A model generated the notes under the pieces. It had not been told where the DNA came from. It saw only the letters and a list, made by a program, of their open reading frames with translations, and searched no databases. Position numbers and translations under genes: made by a program. 64,000 nt of DNA. Source: Tetracladium setigerum. Taxonomy: Eukaryota > Ascomycota > Leotiomycetes > Helotiales. Below, piece by piece: positions 11,753-23,195 of this stretch. The DNA lies in the NCBI GenBank assembly GCA_031472005.1, contig PZJY01000011.1, positions 1,302,001 through 1,366,000 of the forward strand. Reading direction: 5' to 3'. The stretch's first letter is position 1, and every line of letters starts with the position of its first letter.

Positions 11753-12267
11753 CATCATCTCCACTCCACTCCACTCCTCCACCACCTGATGAGATGCAAC
11801 CCGCAACACACCTCGTCCCACGGTCTGGATTTTCATCACTTTCTCCCCCCCTCGATCCAATGACATTAATGCCTCATATCCGCGCCCAGTCAGTCGATGG
11901 GAGCAAAGATCCATTCCTTCACAACACTTCACAGCGGCGGTTCACACTTCCTAGTCTCAGTGCGGGCTCGCGTCCAGCCACCAGCCCATCCAGTGCCGCC
12001 CTTCAGACAAAAGTGTGTGAGAAAAAAAAAGATAAAAAAAAAAGAAGTAAAGGAAGAAGCAAATAAAGCGTTTAGAAGTACGAAGTACGATGGGATGGGT
12101 TGAACCCAGTATCTCACGATCGAGACGGAGATAGAAGGGAAATACGAGGACTCTAAGATTACAGAGAGAAGAGAGAAGGGAGGAAAAGATCATCCGATCA
12201 TCGGCTCCTTCCGTCCTCGTCCCCTTCCCACACACACGCACACACCACACTTTGGCGGCCAACCAGC

Positions 12268-12276
12268 TTATCAGAT
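12268..12276 (-). promoter_or_regulatory. SreA/Fep1-type GATA site (FTR1-proximal copy)
   Basis: A second exact copy, TTATCAGAT (ATCTGATAA on the minus strand), about 310 bases upstream of the FTR1 start codon. Two identical sites in the promoter of an iron uptake pair fit repression in high iron. Confidence 0.65.
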
Positions 12277-12583
12277 CCCGCTTGAGACACCCTTGCGCAT
12301 GCAGCTACATAGCTCCCCTGCCTGACTTGACTTTGGTAACTAGACGTAGAAGTAGAAGTATACTACTACTACTACTTGGGCTAAACTTGTGGAATCTTCG
12401 GTGCTCGCGGCTCAAACTCTTCAATCATCCAACGAGCAAAGAACGCACTCGTCCCTTGAATCGTTCTTGGAGAGAGAGAGAGACAGAAAATAAACAACCC
12501 TTCCTCCTCTGTTCCCCAACCCTTCCTCACGGTGCAAGCAAGTTCGTTGTTGTACTGCACCTTACACACCACCACCTTACACA

Positions 12584-14174
12584 ATGACCGCTAATGTGTT
12601 TGCCGTGCCGGTCTTCTTCATCGTCTTTCGAGAGACCTTGGAGACAGCCATCATCGTCGCAACACTTCTCGCTTTCCTCAAGCAGACACTCGATGGCCCG
12701 GAGCGCGATGTGGTGACATACAAGAAGCTCGTCAGACAGGTAATCTCCCCTCCATATCCTCCCCAATTCCACTTCGAAGCAAACTGACACGCTCCAGGTC
12801 TGGCTCGGTGCGTCTCTGGGACTGCTCATCTGTTTAATCATTGGAGGTGCCCTAATCGGCGTCTTCTACGGCCTGGGAAGGGACAAATGGGGCCAGACGG
12901 AATATTACTGGGAGGCTGCCTTCTCCATCTGTGCCTCGGTCATCATCACCATCATGGGCTTCGCGCTTTTGAGAGTTTCGAAGATGCAAGATAAATGGCG
13001 CGTCAAACTTGCAGCCGCCCTGGAGGCCAAACCGGTGACTGCGGATGGGAGGAAAGGTGCTTTCAAGCTGTGGTGTGCAAAGTACGCCATGTTCATCCTT
13101 CCCTTCATCACGGTGCTTCGGGAGGCGCTCGAAGCTGTTGTTTTCATCGTAAGTTGTGCTTCATCCGTCTTGTTTTCCGTGAGAGCATCCAAATGTTGCT
13201 TCGTCAACAAAGAACGACATATCCATGAGCCTTCTCACTTCTTCAAATTGTATAGAAACTGGCGCCAAGAGGTCAGCAAAGAGCTACATAACTCCACTAC
13301 TTCCTATACACTCCAAATATGTCTGAGAGCTCACACAATCTCCTGATTTTGGCCCTTTCTTTCACCGTTTCTTGTAGAATTGGTATCTCGTCGATGGAGG
13401 GACCGGCGACTATGTCCTTCCATGCTGTGCTGGTAGCTATCGAAGTTTGCTAACCATCGGGTATCCAGGCTGGGGTCTCGTTCTCTGCACCCGCTTCGGC
13501 TGTGCCACTTCCCGTGATCGTCGGATTGATCGCAGGAAGCATCATTGGATACATAATTTATAAGTAAGTTCTGTTAACACAATTGAGAACAATCATCCTG
13601 ACGGCTTTTATTAGGGGAGGGGCCACATCCAAACTTCAACTTTTCCTTGTCGTTTCGACCTGCTTGCTTTATTTGGTAGCTGCCGGACTCTTCTCCAGAG
13701 GAGTATGGTACATTGAGGCACAGAGGTGGAATGTTGCCATTGGAGGTGATGCTGCCGAGACGGGATCAGGACCTGGATCTTATGACATCGATAACAGTGT
13801 CTGGCACGTCAACGTTAGTACCAGGTCTTCCGAAATTCCCCCTCCCCAGAGCTAATGTATCCCAGTATGGTAACCCAGAGCTGAACGGTGGTGGAGGATG
13901 GGGTATCTTCAACTCCCTCTTCGGCTGGCAAAACTCGGCAACCTACGGCTCCGTCATCTCGTACAATGTGTATTGGATCGCCGTGATCGTGGGATTCTTG
14001 CTTATGAGATTCAAGGAAACGAATGGTCGTTTCCCATTCATGAAGGCCAAGCCTCATGAGGCGAACGTTGAGCACTTGGGCCACAGTCCTGAAAGCAGTG
14101 ATCGTGACAGCAAAGACGCAGAAAAGCCTTCTGAATCTGTGCATGCTTTGCCAACAAGAAACATTCCAGAATAG
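12584..14174 (+). CDS. FTR1: High-affinity iron permease Ftr1
   Basis: Plasma-membrane Fe3+ permease that works as a complex with the Fet3 ferroxidase. Exons: 12584-12739, 12798-13148, 13469-13563, 13615-13813 and 13866-14174; 369 residues. Both hallmark REXLE iron-binding motifs are present: FRETLETAI in the first helix (about residue 16) and LREALEAVVFI (about residue 160), the latter followed directly across an intron by AGVSFSAPASAVPLPV. There are about seven hydrophobic segments and a polar C-terminal tail (FPFMKAKPHEAN onward). All exon phases close without correction, unlike the partner gene. The second intron is unusually long for the window (320 bases) but has a good TTTGCTAACC branch site. 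Confidence 0.94.
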
Positions 14175-15491
14175 GCAGAGTACGGAGATGATCGAGTAGT
14201 GGACGATTGAACCGAACAAAAGGAAGAAAGCCTTGGACCGTCGGCATTAGTAACGGGAATGTGGAGGAGTGGGAATTGGAACTTACCCAACTCTTGTTGA
14301 CTATGGAGCAGGGACGTGGACTTTTACTTTGTTTCGCTTATTGACTCGTCTTTGTACTTTATACCTCAATATGATTTGATCCCCAGATTGGAACATGCCG
14401 CATAGCGTTTCATTCTCAGGTCTGCAGCCTTCGAGATTCATGCCATGCCCGATCTTCCCACGCGAGGAAGCTCGTCGACGACAATGTCAGATGAAGGGGA
14501 ATGAGATAAGTAGGCAAGCACAGAACATCATCGACATCGTTGTTCAGGACCGATTTGAATTAGGCTTCATCTGATTGGTTGACTCTCTCCAAACGAGGCT
14601 CTAGCGCATCATTTTGTCTCCCCTGTATGGAAAGAGGCTTTTCGTGTCGTAAGTGCCTCTTAACAACTGTGGTCAGCTGGATAAGGTAGATAACTGATCC
14701 GGATTACCTACACAGATTGGTTGGGAAGAAATGATCTCATGGAAGATCAGAACTGCTGTTATGTGGAGTATGCCGATCTGTACCGCTGCTGGTTCATCAC
14801 AGATTCGTGACCACACGGTTCAACATACACTATTATTACATTCTGATTCGCGATTAATCATCGACTTGTATCATTAATGATTCGTTTTGGCCTACCTTCT
14901 GGTATCTACCCAGCTCTTTTAGGCGCAGCTATCAAACTTGATAGTTAAAAATGACTAGCAGACGAGTCTCTACAGTCTAACAATCATCAAGCATACAACT
15001 CCCAAAGTAATAGTAGTGGGGTAAGTCCCTTACTTTGCACTTCCCTATCACTGTCACATCCAGAGATCTAGCTCTTTCTAAACATGCACTGATGATGCAA
15101 TGGCAATTGCGTATGTTTAAAAACGGACACACTTGACGAGGGATAGGAAGGATGTTTGTTAGGTATTCTTGGTCCAAGAACCAATTGATTAAGCGAAGCT
15201 CCCAATTGTCCCAAACACAGATCACTTTCACGAGCATAACTGTATATAAAATAGTAACTACTTCGTCCTTGTCGCTCATAGCACGAGCGCACTCGTTCGC
15301 TGCTGCTTCCTTTCCCAAAGAGTAGAAGAGTCTCTCGGTTCTGACCTCAATCATGTGATATCAGTGACGAAATTTGAAGTAAAGACCCGCAGCATCCAAT
15401 GTTATAGGTTGAAACCATATATGTAGTATGATTTTATTGAATACAACATATTTCTACCTAGATAATGTTACTGACAGCACAACTGTCATCC
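14175..15491. other. Convergent intergenic region
   Basis: Between the 3' ends of FTR1 (+) and COG8 (-). A 125-codon open frame on the minus strand (14977-15354) has no recognisable family or splice support and is not called. Nothing else was seen beyond AT-rich sequence. Confidence 0.4.
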
Positions 15492-16916
15492 TCACCCATC
15501 TCTCCCTCCAACCATGAGCTCCAACTTACCAGCCAGAACTCTATGCTTTCTGGTAACTTCTACCCAGTCCTCGTTCTCGTCCTCCTCGTCGTCGTCCACG
15601 AGAGAAGACGACAGAGTGGCGAGAAGCAGGCTGAAATCTCCACCTAGTCTACCTAAACTACCCGCGCAGTATAACACTTGCGTCAATAAGCTGTCTCGAC
15701 TACCCCGGTCGCGGACGTTTGGTAAATAGCTCCGTAAGGTTTCCTCCAGCATTCCTACTAGCTGTAATGGAAACGTGCTCAAAGGACTTGGTAGAGGCAG
15801 CAGGAGATCCTCTTCCTCTTTCACGCCTCTGCTCCTCAGGAGTGCCTGTTCGTTGGCGGTTGTATTGGAAGGCGGAAATATGCTACGATACATAGAGATG
15901 ATCGAGAAGCTTTGCTCTCTGAAAATCTCTATATACCGCTTCAGGTATTTCTCAGTTTGCTGCCCCCCTTCCCATTTGCTCCTATCTCCTTGCACCTTTC
16001 CTGCTCTTGACTTTAACGTCTCTTGATCGGCCAATTCTCGAAGTGGCTCCAATGCTTCTAAGGTTTGGTGTAAATTTGCCAATCTACATACCAGGAAAAG
16101 GGACCCTAAACTGCCTTCTCTAGTCGCGCCACCGGAAGGAGATGTAATCGAACTTGCGGTCAAGGTGGTTATTGCAGGATCTAATTCGGGTGCCACACGC
16201 CGTAGCCAGGAAATCGTACGCATTGCTGAAGCCAACTTCAACGAACTCGTCTTCAGGGATGCGATGAGGTTTGTGGCCATGTCCTTCATAGCGGCCTCCG
16301 CTTGTCTCTCCACAGATGTAATCAAGGGCGATTCCGGGTACAGGCCATGTAGACGTCTAATATGAGCATTTAAGTCCAGTGCAGATGCGTAATTCAACGT
16401 TAAATTGGGGGTCGGAGTAGTGGATGCTGTTGGAGCGGCGTTGGAGGATGATATAGCGGATGAGAGGAGGGTGGGAAGGTCCAGCATATCTGACAATCTG
16501 TCAATGTTTCGTGAGAGTAGCAGGGCTTTTCGCCTTCTGTCGAGGACGTCATTCTGGGCCCGAGAATTGTAGTTCTCGCTGAAGTGGATAGCTGCATCGT
16601 CCAGTTTTGGAAGTGCATCTCGAAGGGAAGCAGTTGATACTGCAAGTGAAGGAAGGGTTGTTGATAAGGTCGAGAGATGAGTTGCTGAATCGATGATCGA
16701 TCGATGGGAGCGTTTGGAGAGTGCCTGTAGCGCACGATGGTTTGATTGTGTTGATTGGGATAGTGATTGGGATTCGCTCGAGGTGAGGGATGCTAGGGGA
16801 AGTGTTGTAAGTCGCTTTAGATATGCGGCGGTTGTTGGGTCTCTGGAGGACGGGGGAGCTCGAGGAGAAGGCGCATCGAAATGGGGAGCTAACAGCTCAT
16901 ACAGCGGATCTGCCAT
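15492..16916 (-). CDS. COG8: COG complex subunit 8 (Dor1-like)
   Basis: Subunit of the conserved oligomeric Golgi tethering complex, which keeps glycosylation enzymes in place by retrograde intra-Golgi transport. A single uninterrupted frame of 474 residues. The N-terminus has the Dor1 pattern (MADPLYELLAPHF, then YLKRLTTLPLASL, then a helical LQALSKRSHRSI region), followed by LPKLDDAAIHFSE and a long helical body containing ALDLNAHIRRLHGLYPES and YLKRYIEIFREQSFSIISMY, the features that point to Cog8. The tail is short and acidic (VDDDEEDENEDW). It is divergently paired with the amidohydrolase, 259 bases between starts. The family call rests on pattern recognition; another COG/exocyst-like subunit is the main alternative. 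Confidence 0.8.
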   Translation of the reverse strand: MADPLYELLAPHFDAPSPRAPPSSRDPTTAAYLKRLTTLPLASLTSSESQSLSQSTQSNHRALQALSKRSHRSIIDSATHLSTLSTTLPSLAVSTASLRDALPKLDDAAIHFSENYNSRAQNDVLDRRRKALLLSRNIDRLSDMLDLPTLLSSAISSSNAAPTASTTPTPNLTLNYASALDLNAHIRRLHGLYPESPLITSVERQAEAAMKDMATNLIASLKTSSLKLASAMRTISWLRRVAPELDPAITTLTASSITSPSGGATREGSLGSLFLVCRLANLHQTLEALEPLRELADQETLKSRAGKVQGDRSKWEGGQQTEKYLKRYIEIFREQSFSIISMYRSIFPPSNTTANEQALLRSRGVKEEEDLLLPLPSPLSTFPLQLVGMLEETLRSYLPNVRDRGSRDSLLTQVLYCAGSLGRLGGDFSLLLATLSSSLVDDDEEDENEDWVEVTRKHRVLAGKLELMVGGRDG

Positions 16917-17175
16917 GATATCCGTTGTTCAATGGTAACGTCGTTGTTGAGCAGCTCGTTTTCCCCACTATGACCGCGAAGCTTTGGCGATGTGTCGATA
17001 CTTGTATGCCAAGCCGTTTAGGCTTGGCGTGGTGGTTGATATCTTTGGTATTGTTTATCTCGACGACAAGAACACTGGTCCAAAGTCTTTTCTTTTACGA
17101 TTGACCCAAGGTCGTATGCAATTTCTTTTTGCTCCTTTGACGATCTTTGTTAATTTGAATAATCGCTTTGAAGTT
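16917..17175. promoter_or_regulatory. Short bidirectional promoter, COG8 / amidohydrolase
   Basis: The two start codons are only 259 bases apart and point outward. An in-frame ATG for the amidohydrolase also exists at 16984, but it would overlap most of the COG8 promoter and adds a sequence that does not look like the family N-terminus. Confidence 0.5.
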
Positions 17176-18641
17176 ATGGCTCCTGGCTCGGGAGACCTCA
17201 ACATCGAATCCACCATCCGCAACATTCGCATCCCAGGAAAACCTATAGATAGTCGATGGGACATGCATTGTCAATCTGGATTTATATCCTCCATATCTCC
17301 TTGTCAAGATGATTCACCTAGCCGATTTGCTATACCCAGCATGTGCCACCCACACATCCATTTAGACAAGTGTTTTCTGCTTTCACATGCCAAGTACGAG
17401 GATCTGGAAATAGAAAGAGGTGACTTTGCCGAAGCTTTGGAACTTACTAGTATGTCTATATTCCCAACCTTTAATGACAATTCGGTGTCTAATTCCTCTC
17501 TCAGACAAGGCAAAATCCCGGTTTGACCACGATGACCTCATTGAACGAGGAGCTACTTTGCTGGAGGAAAGCATCGGTTTCGGCGTTACCCACATGAGAG
17601 CCTTTGTTGAAGTAGATGCAACTGTTGGAATGAAATGTCTTGATGCTGGTATTGCGTTGAAAAATATGTTCCAGGACCGCTGCTACATTCAAATATGCGT
17701 CTTCGCTCAAGATCCAATTTTCAGTTACGAAGATGGCGGAAATGCGATGACAAGTCTGTTGGAAGAAGCCGTCAACAAACCTGGAGTCGACGCATTTGGA
17801 AGTACACCTTACGTGGAGGATGGAGGAGATCCTGAGAAGCAAATTCTCAATATCAAATTTGCTATTGGGCTGGCACAAAAGCATAAGCTTCATCTGGACT
17901 TCCACATCGATTACAACCTTGATCACACGAAAAAGAGCTTCGTTCTAGAGGCACTTGATCTTCTTCGAACTATGTCGTGGCCTTCAGATGAGAAGTCACC
18001 AGACTTCAGAACAGTTGTGTTTGGACATTGTACTCGACTCACTCTTTTTGCAGCGAGGGAATGGGAAGATTTGGTTCAAAGGGTTGGAGAACTTCCTGTC
18101 AGTTTCATCGGGCTCCCATCCTCTGATATATACATGATGAGAAAGCCTTCTTCAGATGCCGGAGGGGAGGAAAGAGTCCGAGGAACCCTTCAAATACCTC
18201 ACATAATCAAAAAGTATGGTTTAAATGCTGCAATTGGCATTAACAACGTTGGCAATGCGTTCACTCCCCAAGGCAGCTGTGATCCTTTGAGTTTGGCTAG
18301 TCTTGGTGTAGGAATATATCAAGCTGGAACGAATAAGGATGCCGAGATATTACTTGTGAGTTGGTACACGAGTCCATGACTGAGATTGCTGACCCGAATT
18401 TATATAGAACTGTGTATCGAACCGTGCAAAGGCTGCTATTGGATTACACCCGTTTTTGTCCCGTGAGGTCGAAATTTCAGTGGGAATTCCCGCAAATTTT
18501 GTTGTTTTTGGAAGCGAGGAGCAGAATCTGAAGACGAGATCTTTCAGAAAGAGAAATACGGTGCAGGATGTGATCTACGATGCAGGTCGTGAGAGGCGAA
18601 CGACGTACTTTAACGGTGTGATTGTCGGCCGTTTGGGTTAA
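17176..18641 (+). CDS. Cytosine-deaminase-like metal-dependent amidohydrolase
   Basis: A TIM-barrel hydrolase of the cytosine deaminase/amidohydrolase group; the substrate cannot be read from sequence. Exons 17176-17449, 17505-18355 and 18408-18641; 452 residues. Seen: the first metal motif HPHIHLDK (His60, His62), LHLDFHIDYN, VVFGHCTRLTLF, and the C-terminal strand pair ending VGIPANFVVFG as in CodA-like enzymes. At the position where bacterial cytosine deaminase has its catalytic HDDV aspartate, this protein reads INNVGNAFTPQG, with Asn instead of Asp. This may be a fungal subfamily feature or may mean altered activity. Domains and length otherwise fit a complete enzyme. Divergent from COG8, with no functional link implied. 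Confidence 0.82.
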
Positions 18642-19843
18642 AGCCATGACTGTCTCTTTACTCGACACTGTCTTTGGTATGTAGTATATTGGACTTAGTG
18701 TCTTCTTCTTCCAATGGAATTTTTGGTAATGCATGGCACAAAATTCAATGAAACATGATGCCTGGCAGACATCTTACTGGCCCTGCGCTCCTTTCTACTT
18801 CAACCCTTCTGGAACCTGTACGAGTCTGAAAAGAAGCTGAAAGCAATTAGTCATGCTTCTTTCTGATTTCTCGTCAGGTCTTGTAAGTTGTGCTTTGCGC
18901 TATCAACAGTCAGTCCAGATAGCAAAAACCCCACGGCAGAGAAAAAAGATTGATACTTTATAGCTGCAACAGTCATCTTCATCTGTGCTGGGTTTGGGTG
19001 CTTCCTCATAGTCATAAGCAAATACACTTAACAACAAAATGTCCCATTGAGTTGTCGGATTCTTTGTACTCGCCAAGTACAACTGTTCGAACAACCCAGA
19101 AACCAACCAACCTAGAATTTGCTAGGAGTGATTCTCGTTGGAAGAAAGGCCAAGGAGTAGAGCTAATCCGCTCCTTCCACCCCTGAGAGATTGTTTGAGA
19201 GGGGACCTTGTGCTTCGAATTTCCATCCCGCGGATGATGGATGGTAGACCGGTTTTATTTGAAGTTGCAGGCTTTTTAATCTTCGTATCTGTATTTAATT
19301 ATGCTGGCAATTATTGTGGCTTCCCTTGGCAGGTGCGCTGAAGTAAAGTTTGACAGGGACAAGTGCATCATCGATTTTCAAGCAACCAGTGTTTTAGGAG
19401 AATGTCTGGCTTGTTTGCACCAATTTTGGAGGCTGAGAAACAGTCAAGCACCTGAAGCTTACTGTGCAAATTCGCCGCGTCCTGTTGGCTCTGCACGACA
19501 GGGGTGGAGATTAGAGCAGCTTGGGGTAAGCCTTGGTACGGAGGTAATCATCCAGGTGCATATCCGTCCGGAGTACGAAGTAAGGCGGAGGGTGGTTGAG
19601 AACCCAACCCCTACAGTCCAGTGCCTACACCAATCAAACCGATCAATATCTGCCTTCCTTCAGGAACTCTCTGTTGGTGATGCCTCGAGTTCCCTCTCCT
19701 GCTGCCTTCAATCTTTGTTGGTGATTGATATTCTCAAAGACTTCTCTTCGCTGTCGATCAGAGAGTTAACGCTTTCCACATCTGTACTGTACCTCTCTTA
19801 TCTTGTGAACTCCAGAAAGGATCAAAACGATCTAGAGCTCAAG
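18642..19843. other. Intergenic, tandem genes
   Basis: 1.2 kb between the amidohydrolase stop and the LtrA-like start. No supported gene. The last 300 bases before the start are pyrimidine-rich and may be 5' UTR. A GTACTGTACC word lies near 19787. Confidence 0.4.
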
Positions 19844-22224
19844 ATGAGCACCACACCGACCACCACGAGTGGGACAACCATTCATTCGAGCACGTCTCAC
19901 CATGGCCATCACAGAGCGCGTCGTTTACGGCACTTTCTTCTTCCCGATGGAAGAAAGGTGCACATCGCTCTCTCCCCGAGGAAGCAAGCAATCTGAGGCA
20001 AAGGCTGAATGCAATCGGAAAGGACGAACCATTTGATCTTGTTATCAACGGTTCTCCCGAGCATCTTGAAGCACTGCGACGAGCACATAGCCATCACGAA
20101 AGTCGAAGAGACGCCTTGAGAGAGAAGCATGGGGACGCCTATGATGAGTTCGAGAATGTGAGAGCTGAGCTTGATGTGTTGAGCGGAGAGCTGCATATGT
20201 TGACTGACCATGCCGTCTCACTGGATGCCAATTTCTCGAAATATGGTTACTCTGCACATCTAAGGACTTATGATGATGATTCACCAGTCCATAGCTCTGC
20301 TAGCTCAATCAGTAACTTTCATGATCCTGATCATGAAAAAAAGGATTGGGAGGCTGAAAGAAGCAACGGTCATGTTCTGAAGCTTTACAAGAAGGTACTG
20401 TACAGGATATCATCCCATCTTCTAATGACTAGCTATTGAACTGGGTGCTAATGATGGTCTTGATAGCCAACTGTGCGACAATATTTCCATAAAGGCTTGC
20501 TCTGGAGGGCATCCAATGCCCATCAAGTCGCATCTTTTGAGCTCTTTGTTGATCTTCTATTCGTTGGAATTTTGGCCATCAACGGAGATCATGTTGGAGA
20601 AGCACCTAATGCTACCGAAGTGCACCGATTTGTTATTACATTCATCATGGGTATGTCGAGATTCAGCCGCATTCCTTCTTATTACTTGTTACCTTGTTCG
20701 TGTTTGGCTGCCCTGCTCAAGCTGGACGAAATCTTCGAATCCATGGACAGGGAGCCTATGCACCTCCGTCAGTTCGATTTGGAGATCTTTGAGAGCCCTT
20801 GCCTTTAGCTAATTCCTTCTATTACCGTAAACTCTTATAAGAATGATAAGTGCTGACCGTCCTTAGCTTGGAAAATCTGGTCAGACCTTACAATTATAAT
20901 CTCCTGGTTCGAAACGGATGATTTGGTTCAACGATTATCTGTACTTGTCACTATGGCAGCTCTTCTTGGAGTCACTGTGAACATGCTGGATGCATTTCAT
21001 GAAAGCTACATGATGCTTGTAGCATTCTACTGCGCGGCGAGGGTGATAATGGGATTGGTTTTGCTCTCGACGGCATTCACAGTGCCAATGGTACAAGGAA
21101 TGATGGTCAGCCAATTTGTCCTAGCAATCTTTCCATTGGGCCTGTGGATTGGATCCATACACGTTGATATTCCTCAACGTTTCGCTCTCATCTGGATCGC
21201 AATATTCCTTGATCTCTGTAGTCCGATGTTTGTCGCTATATTCATTCGAAGTGGCAACCAAATATCCAAACGATTCGGCCTCTGGCTAGACCGCGTCTAC
21301 GAATTTTACCCGGCTATGAATATCGAACACAAAACCGAACGTACCAACGCTTTCGTCGGCCTGGTGTTTGGATACAGTGTCGTGGCAATATTGTACCAGA
21401 ATTCTGCCCATTACGGTCTCAACGCATTCTTTGGGAAAGCAACTCTTGGACTCGTCCAGGCATTCTGTTTCAACTGGATATACTTTGAGCTCGATGGCGC
21501 AGATCTATTCACGCACGCTATCAGACGAAATGTGACCTCGGCTATGTCATGGTCATCGATCCATTTACCGTTCATCATGGCTTACACCCTGGCCGCGGGA
21601 GCTCTGTCGAAGATAGTCGTCTGCACGGACGTTGCAGGCTTGGATTCCCACGATCTAACACACTTTTACGAGGCAAAGTCAGAAGATCATATTCCCGATG
21701 GGCTGAGATGGTTTTATTGTGTTGGTCTTGGTCTTGCTCTGGCTTGTATGGGTAAGTCAAAAATATTGTCTGGATCAAAATCGTCTATTAGTCTGGAATT
21801 GATTGTTCAGCAAGCGCCAAGAGTGACGAGTGATGTAAACAAACACTTCACTAACAGTATATCAGGGGTCATCTCTCTCAGCCACGTCCACAAAGATGCA
21901 GGCGCGATTCGAATCCGCAAACGATATCGTCTCGCCAATCGCTGGGGTGTCTGTGTTGTACTTTGCTGTCTCCCTACTGCTCACCACCTGAATTCTCTTC
22001 AACTGGTCTCCATTACGACAGGTTTTATAATATACGTCCTAGTCATTGAGTTATGGGGAACGACCTGTGCGGGGCACGCCTTATTCGGTGGCAACAATAA
22101 GTGCAAATATACTGCAAGATGCAAGATTTCCAAAAAGGATTTGCAGAGTGCTGTCAAGGAGGGTCATGTCATCAAAGTCGAGGAGTTGAGCGCAACAGGC
22201 GAGAAGGGCGTTTTCCATCACTGA
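19844..22224 (+). CDS. LtrA-domain multi-pass membrane protein (frame break)
   Basis: Member of the bacterial low-temperature-requirement A (LtrA) family, common but uncharacterised in fungi. Exons 19844-20394, 20467-20650, 20867-21751 and 21866-22224; about 659 residues. The N-terminal ~200 residues are soluble, with a His-rich start and a charged coiled-coil-like stretch (RRDALREKHGDAYDEFENVR). The family signature FELFVDLLFVGILA follows, then about ten hydrophobic helices and a basic tail. The last intron (21752-21865, 114 bases) is a multiple of three and open, so retention would add 38 residues. The frame breaks at the C run 19974-19977 (HIALSP, then EEASNLRQRLN one frame back); one missing C restores phase with all exons. 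Function is unknown. Confidence 0.8.
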
Positions 22225-23195
22225 GTGGGATTGAGTTGGGTTACTTGTTAGCGATGGGAGTATTTGGGGTATGGTTGTGTGCAAAAAAAGGGTCATAGGA
22301 AACAGTACGGCTCCAAGAGGCGGATCTCGAGTGGAGTTCTTGGGGTTGTTGAGCTATTGCGGGAGTTTGGATGATGAGATGGGAACTGCCTTGCTTTCGA
22401 ATATTATCTGCAAGCCAGGACTCTTTGTTCCATGACTTTCAAGGAATTTCAAGGAATTTCAAGTATTCAAAAAATTTCAGCTCGGTGAGATGCTGCATTA
22501 TCTGTGTGAAAACGTCGCTCACAAACGAACATATGGAGGACTCCTCCTCCAGCCTCTCCCATTCTAAAGCCGGAATCACTCCGTAGCAAAGACAAGACCA
22601 TTATTATTCGTGGGACGAAATTTAACTGGCAATACTAAAATGTATTGGGCTGAAAAGCCACCATCGGCAGTCGAGATCGAATAAAATCATCGAGAGTCAA
22701 GTAAGGGCCATATGTGCAGATTAATTGAATCAAGAATGAAATATTGAGTCGGCTTGTTTCCTCGCAATGAGTATCATATTCCCATCATCAAACTCGACCA
22801 CCTTACAAGTACCAGCATCTGTGAATCAATCACATCGAAGCGGAAGAGGGGACGGCATCGCGCGTATTCGTGATTATTCTCAGCCACTCAGGGTGTACGA
22901 AAGCACACCTCAAGCCTGAATGAATGCCTGAAGGTGAGTGAATAATAATGACGGTCTCACCCTTGGAGAGATGAGTGGCGGGGTGCTCACTCGAAGTGGT
23001 GGGGCTGTGTTTTCACCTCCTGTATCCATTCTGTCTTTGAGACAACCAACTTCTTACATCACCCGTGCCTTCTTCTTTCTTCCTCCAAAATCTTATTACT
23101 CTACCCTCTCTTAAACAAACAATTCCCAAAGAAGTTATTTGGAGAACTCACCCACTCGAACACCGTCACAACAAGCAACAGCAACCAGAAACATC
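22225..23195. other. Intergenic, tandem genes
   Basis: 970 bases between the LtrA-like gene and the WW protein. No gene seen. It holds a short perfect tandem repeat (separate entry) and a CT-rich stretch at about 23020-23150 that probably belongs to the 5' UTR of the next gene. Confidence 0.4.
22437..22463. repeat. TTTCAAGGAA tandem repeat (2.7 copies)
   Basis: Two full 10-base units plus TTTCAAG. The alternating TTC/GAA words resemble a heat-shock element, but the spacing between them (one and three bases instead of two) does not fit the consensus. Confidence 0.7.

Larger units (their letters stand above)
10846..12583. promoter_or_regulatory. Shared divergent promoter of FET3 and FTR1
   Basis: A 1.7 kb region between two divergent start codons of the reductive iron uptake pair. 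It contains two exact matches to the iron-repressor GATA consensus ATCWGATAA (listed separately), a one-mismatch copy ATTAGATAA at 11031-11039, a 19-base palindrome, a (GGTA)8 microsatellite, and CT/GA-rich stretches near the FTR1 start that look like 5' UTR. No coding sequence is supported here. Confidence 0.7.

Noticed and set aside
12086..12130. tRNA-like fragment (GGGTTGAACCCAG word)
   Set aside because: No cloverleaf, acceptor stem or anticodon arm can be folded around it.
14977..15354. 125-codon open frame on the minus strand between FTR1 and COG8
   Set aside because: No family resemblance, no neighbouring exon and no promoter sign; chance open frames of this size occur repeatedly in this window.
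22437..22463. Heat-shock element
   Set aside because: TTC and GAA words are spaced by one and three bases, not the required two.
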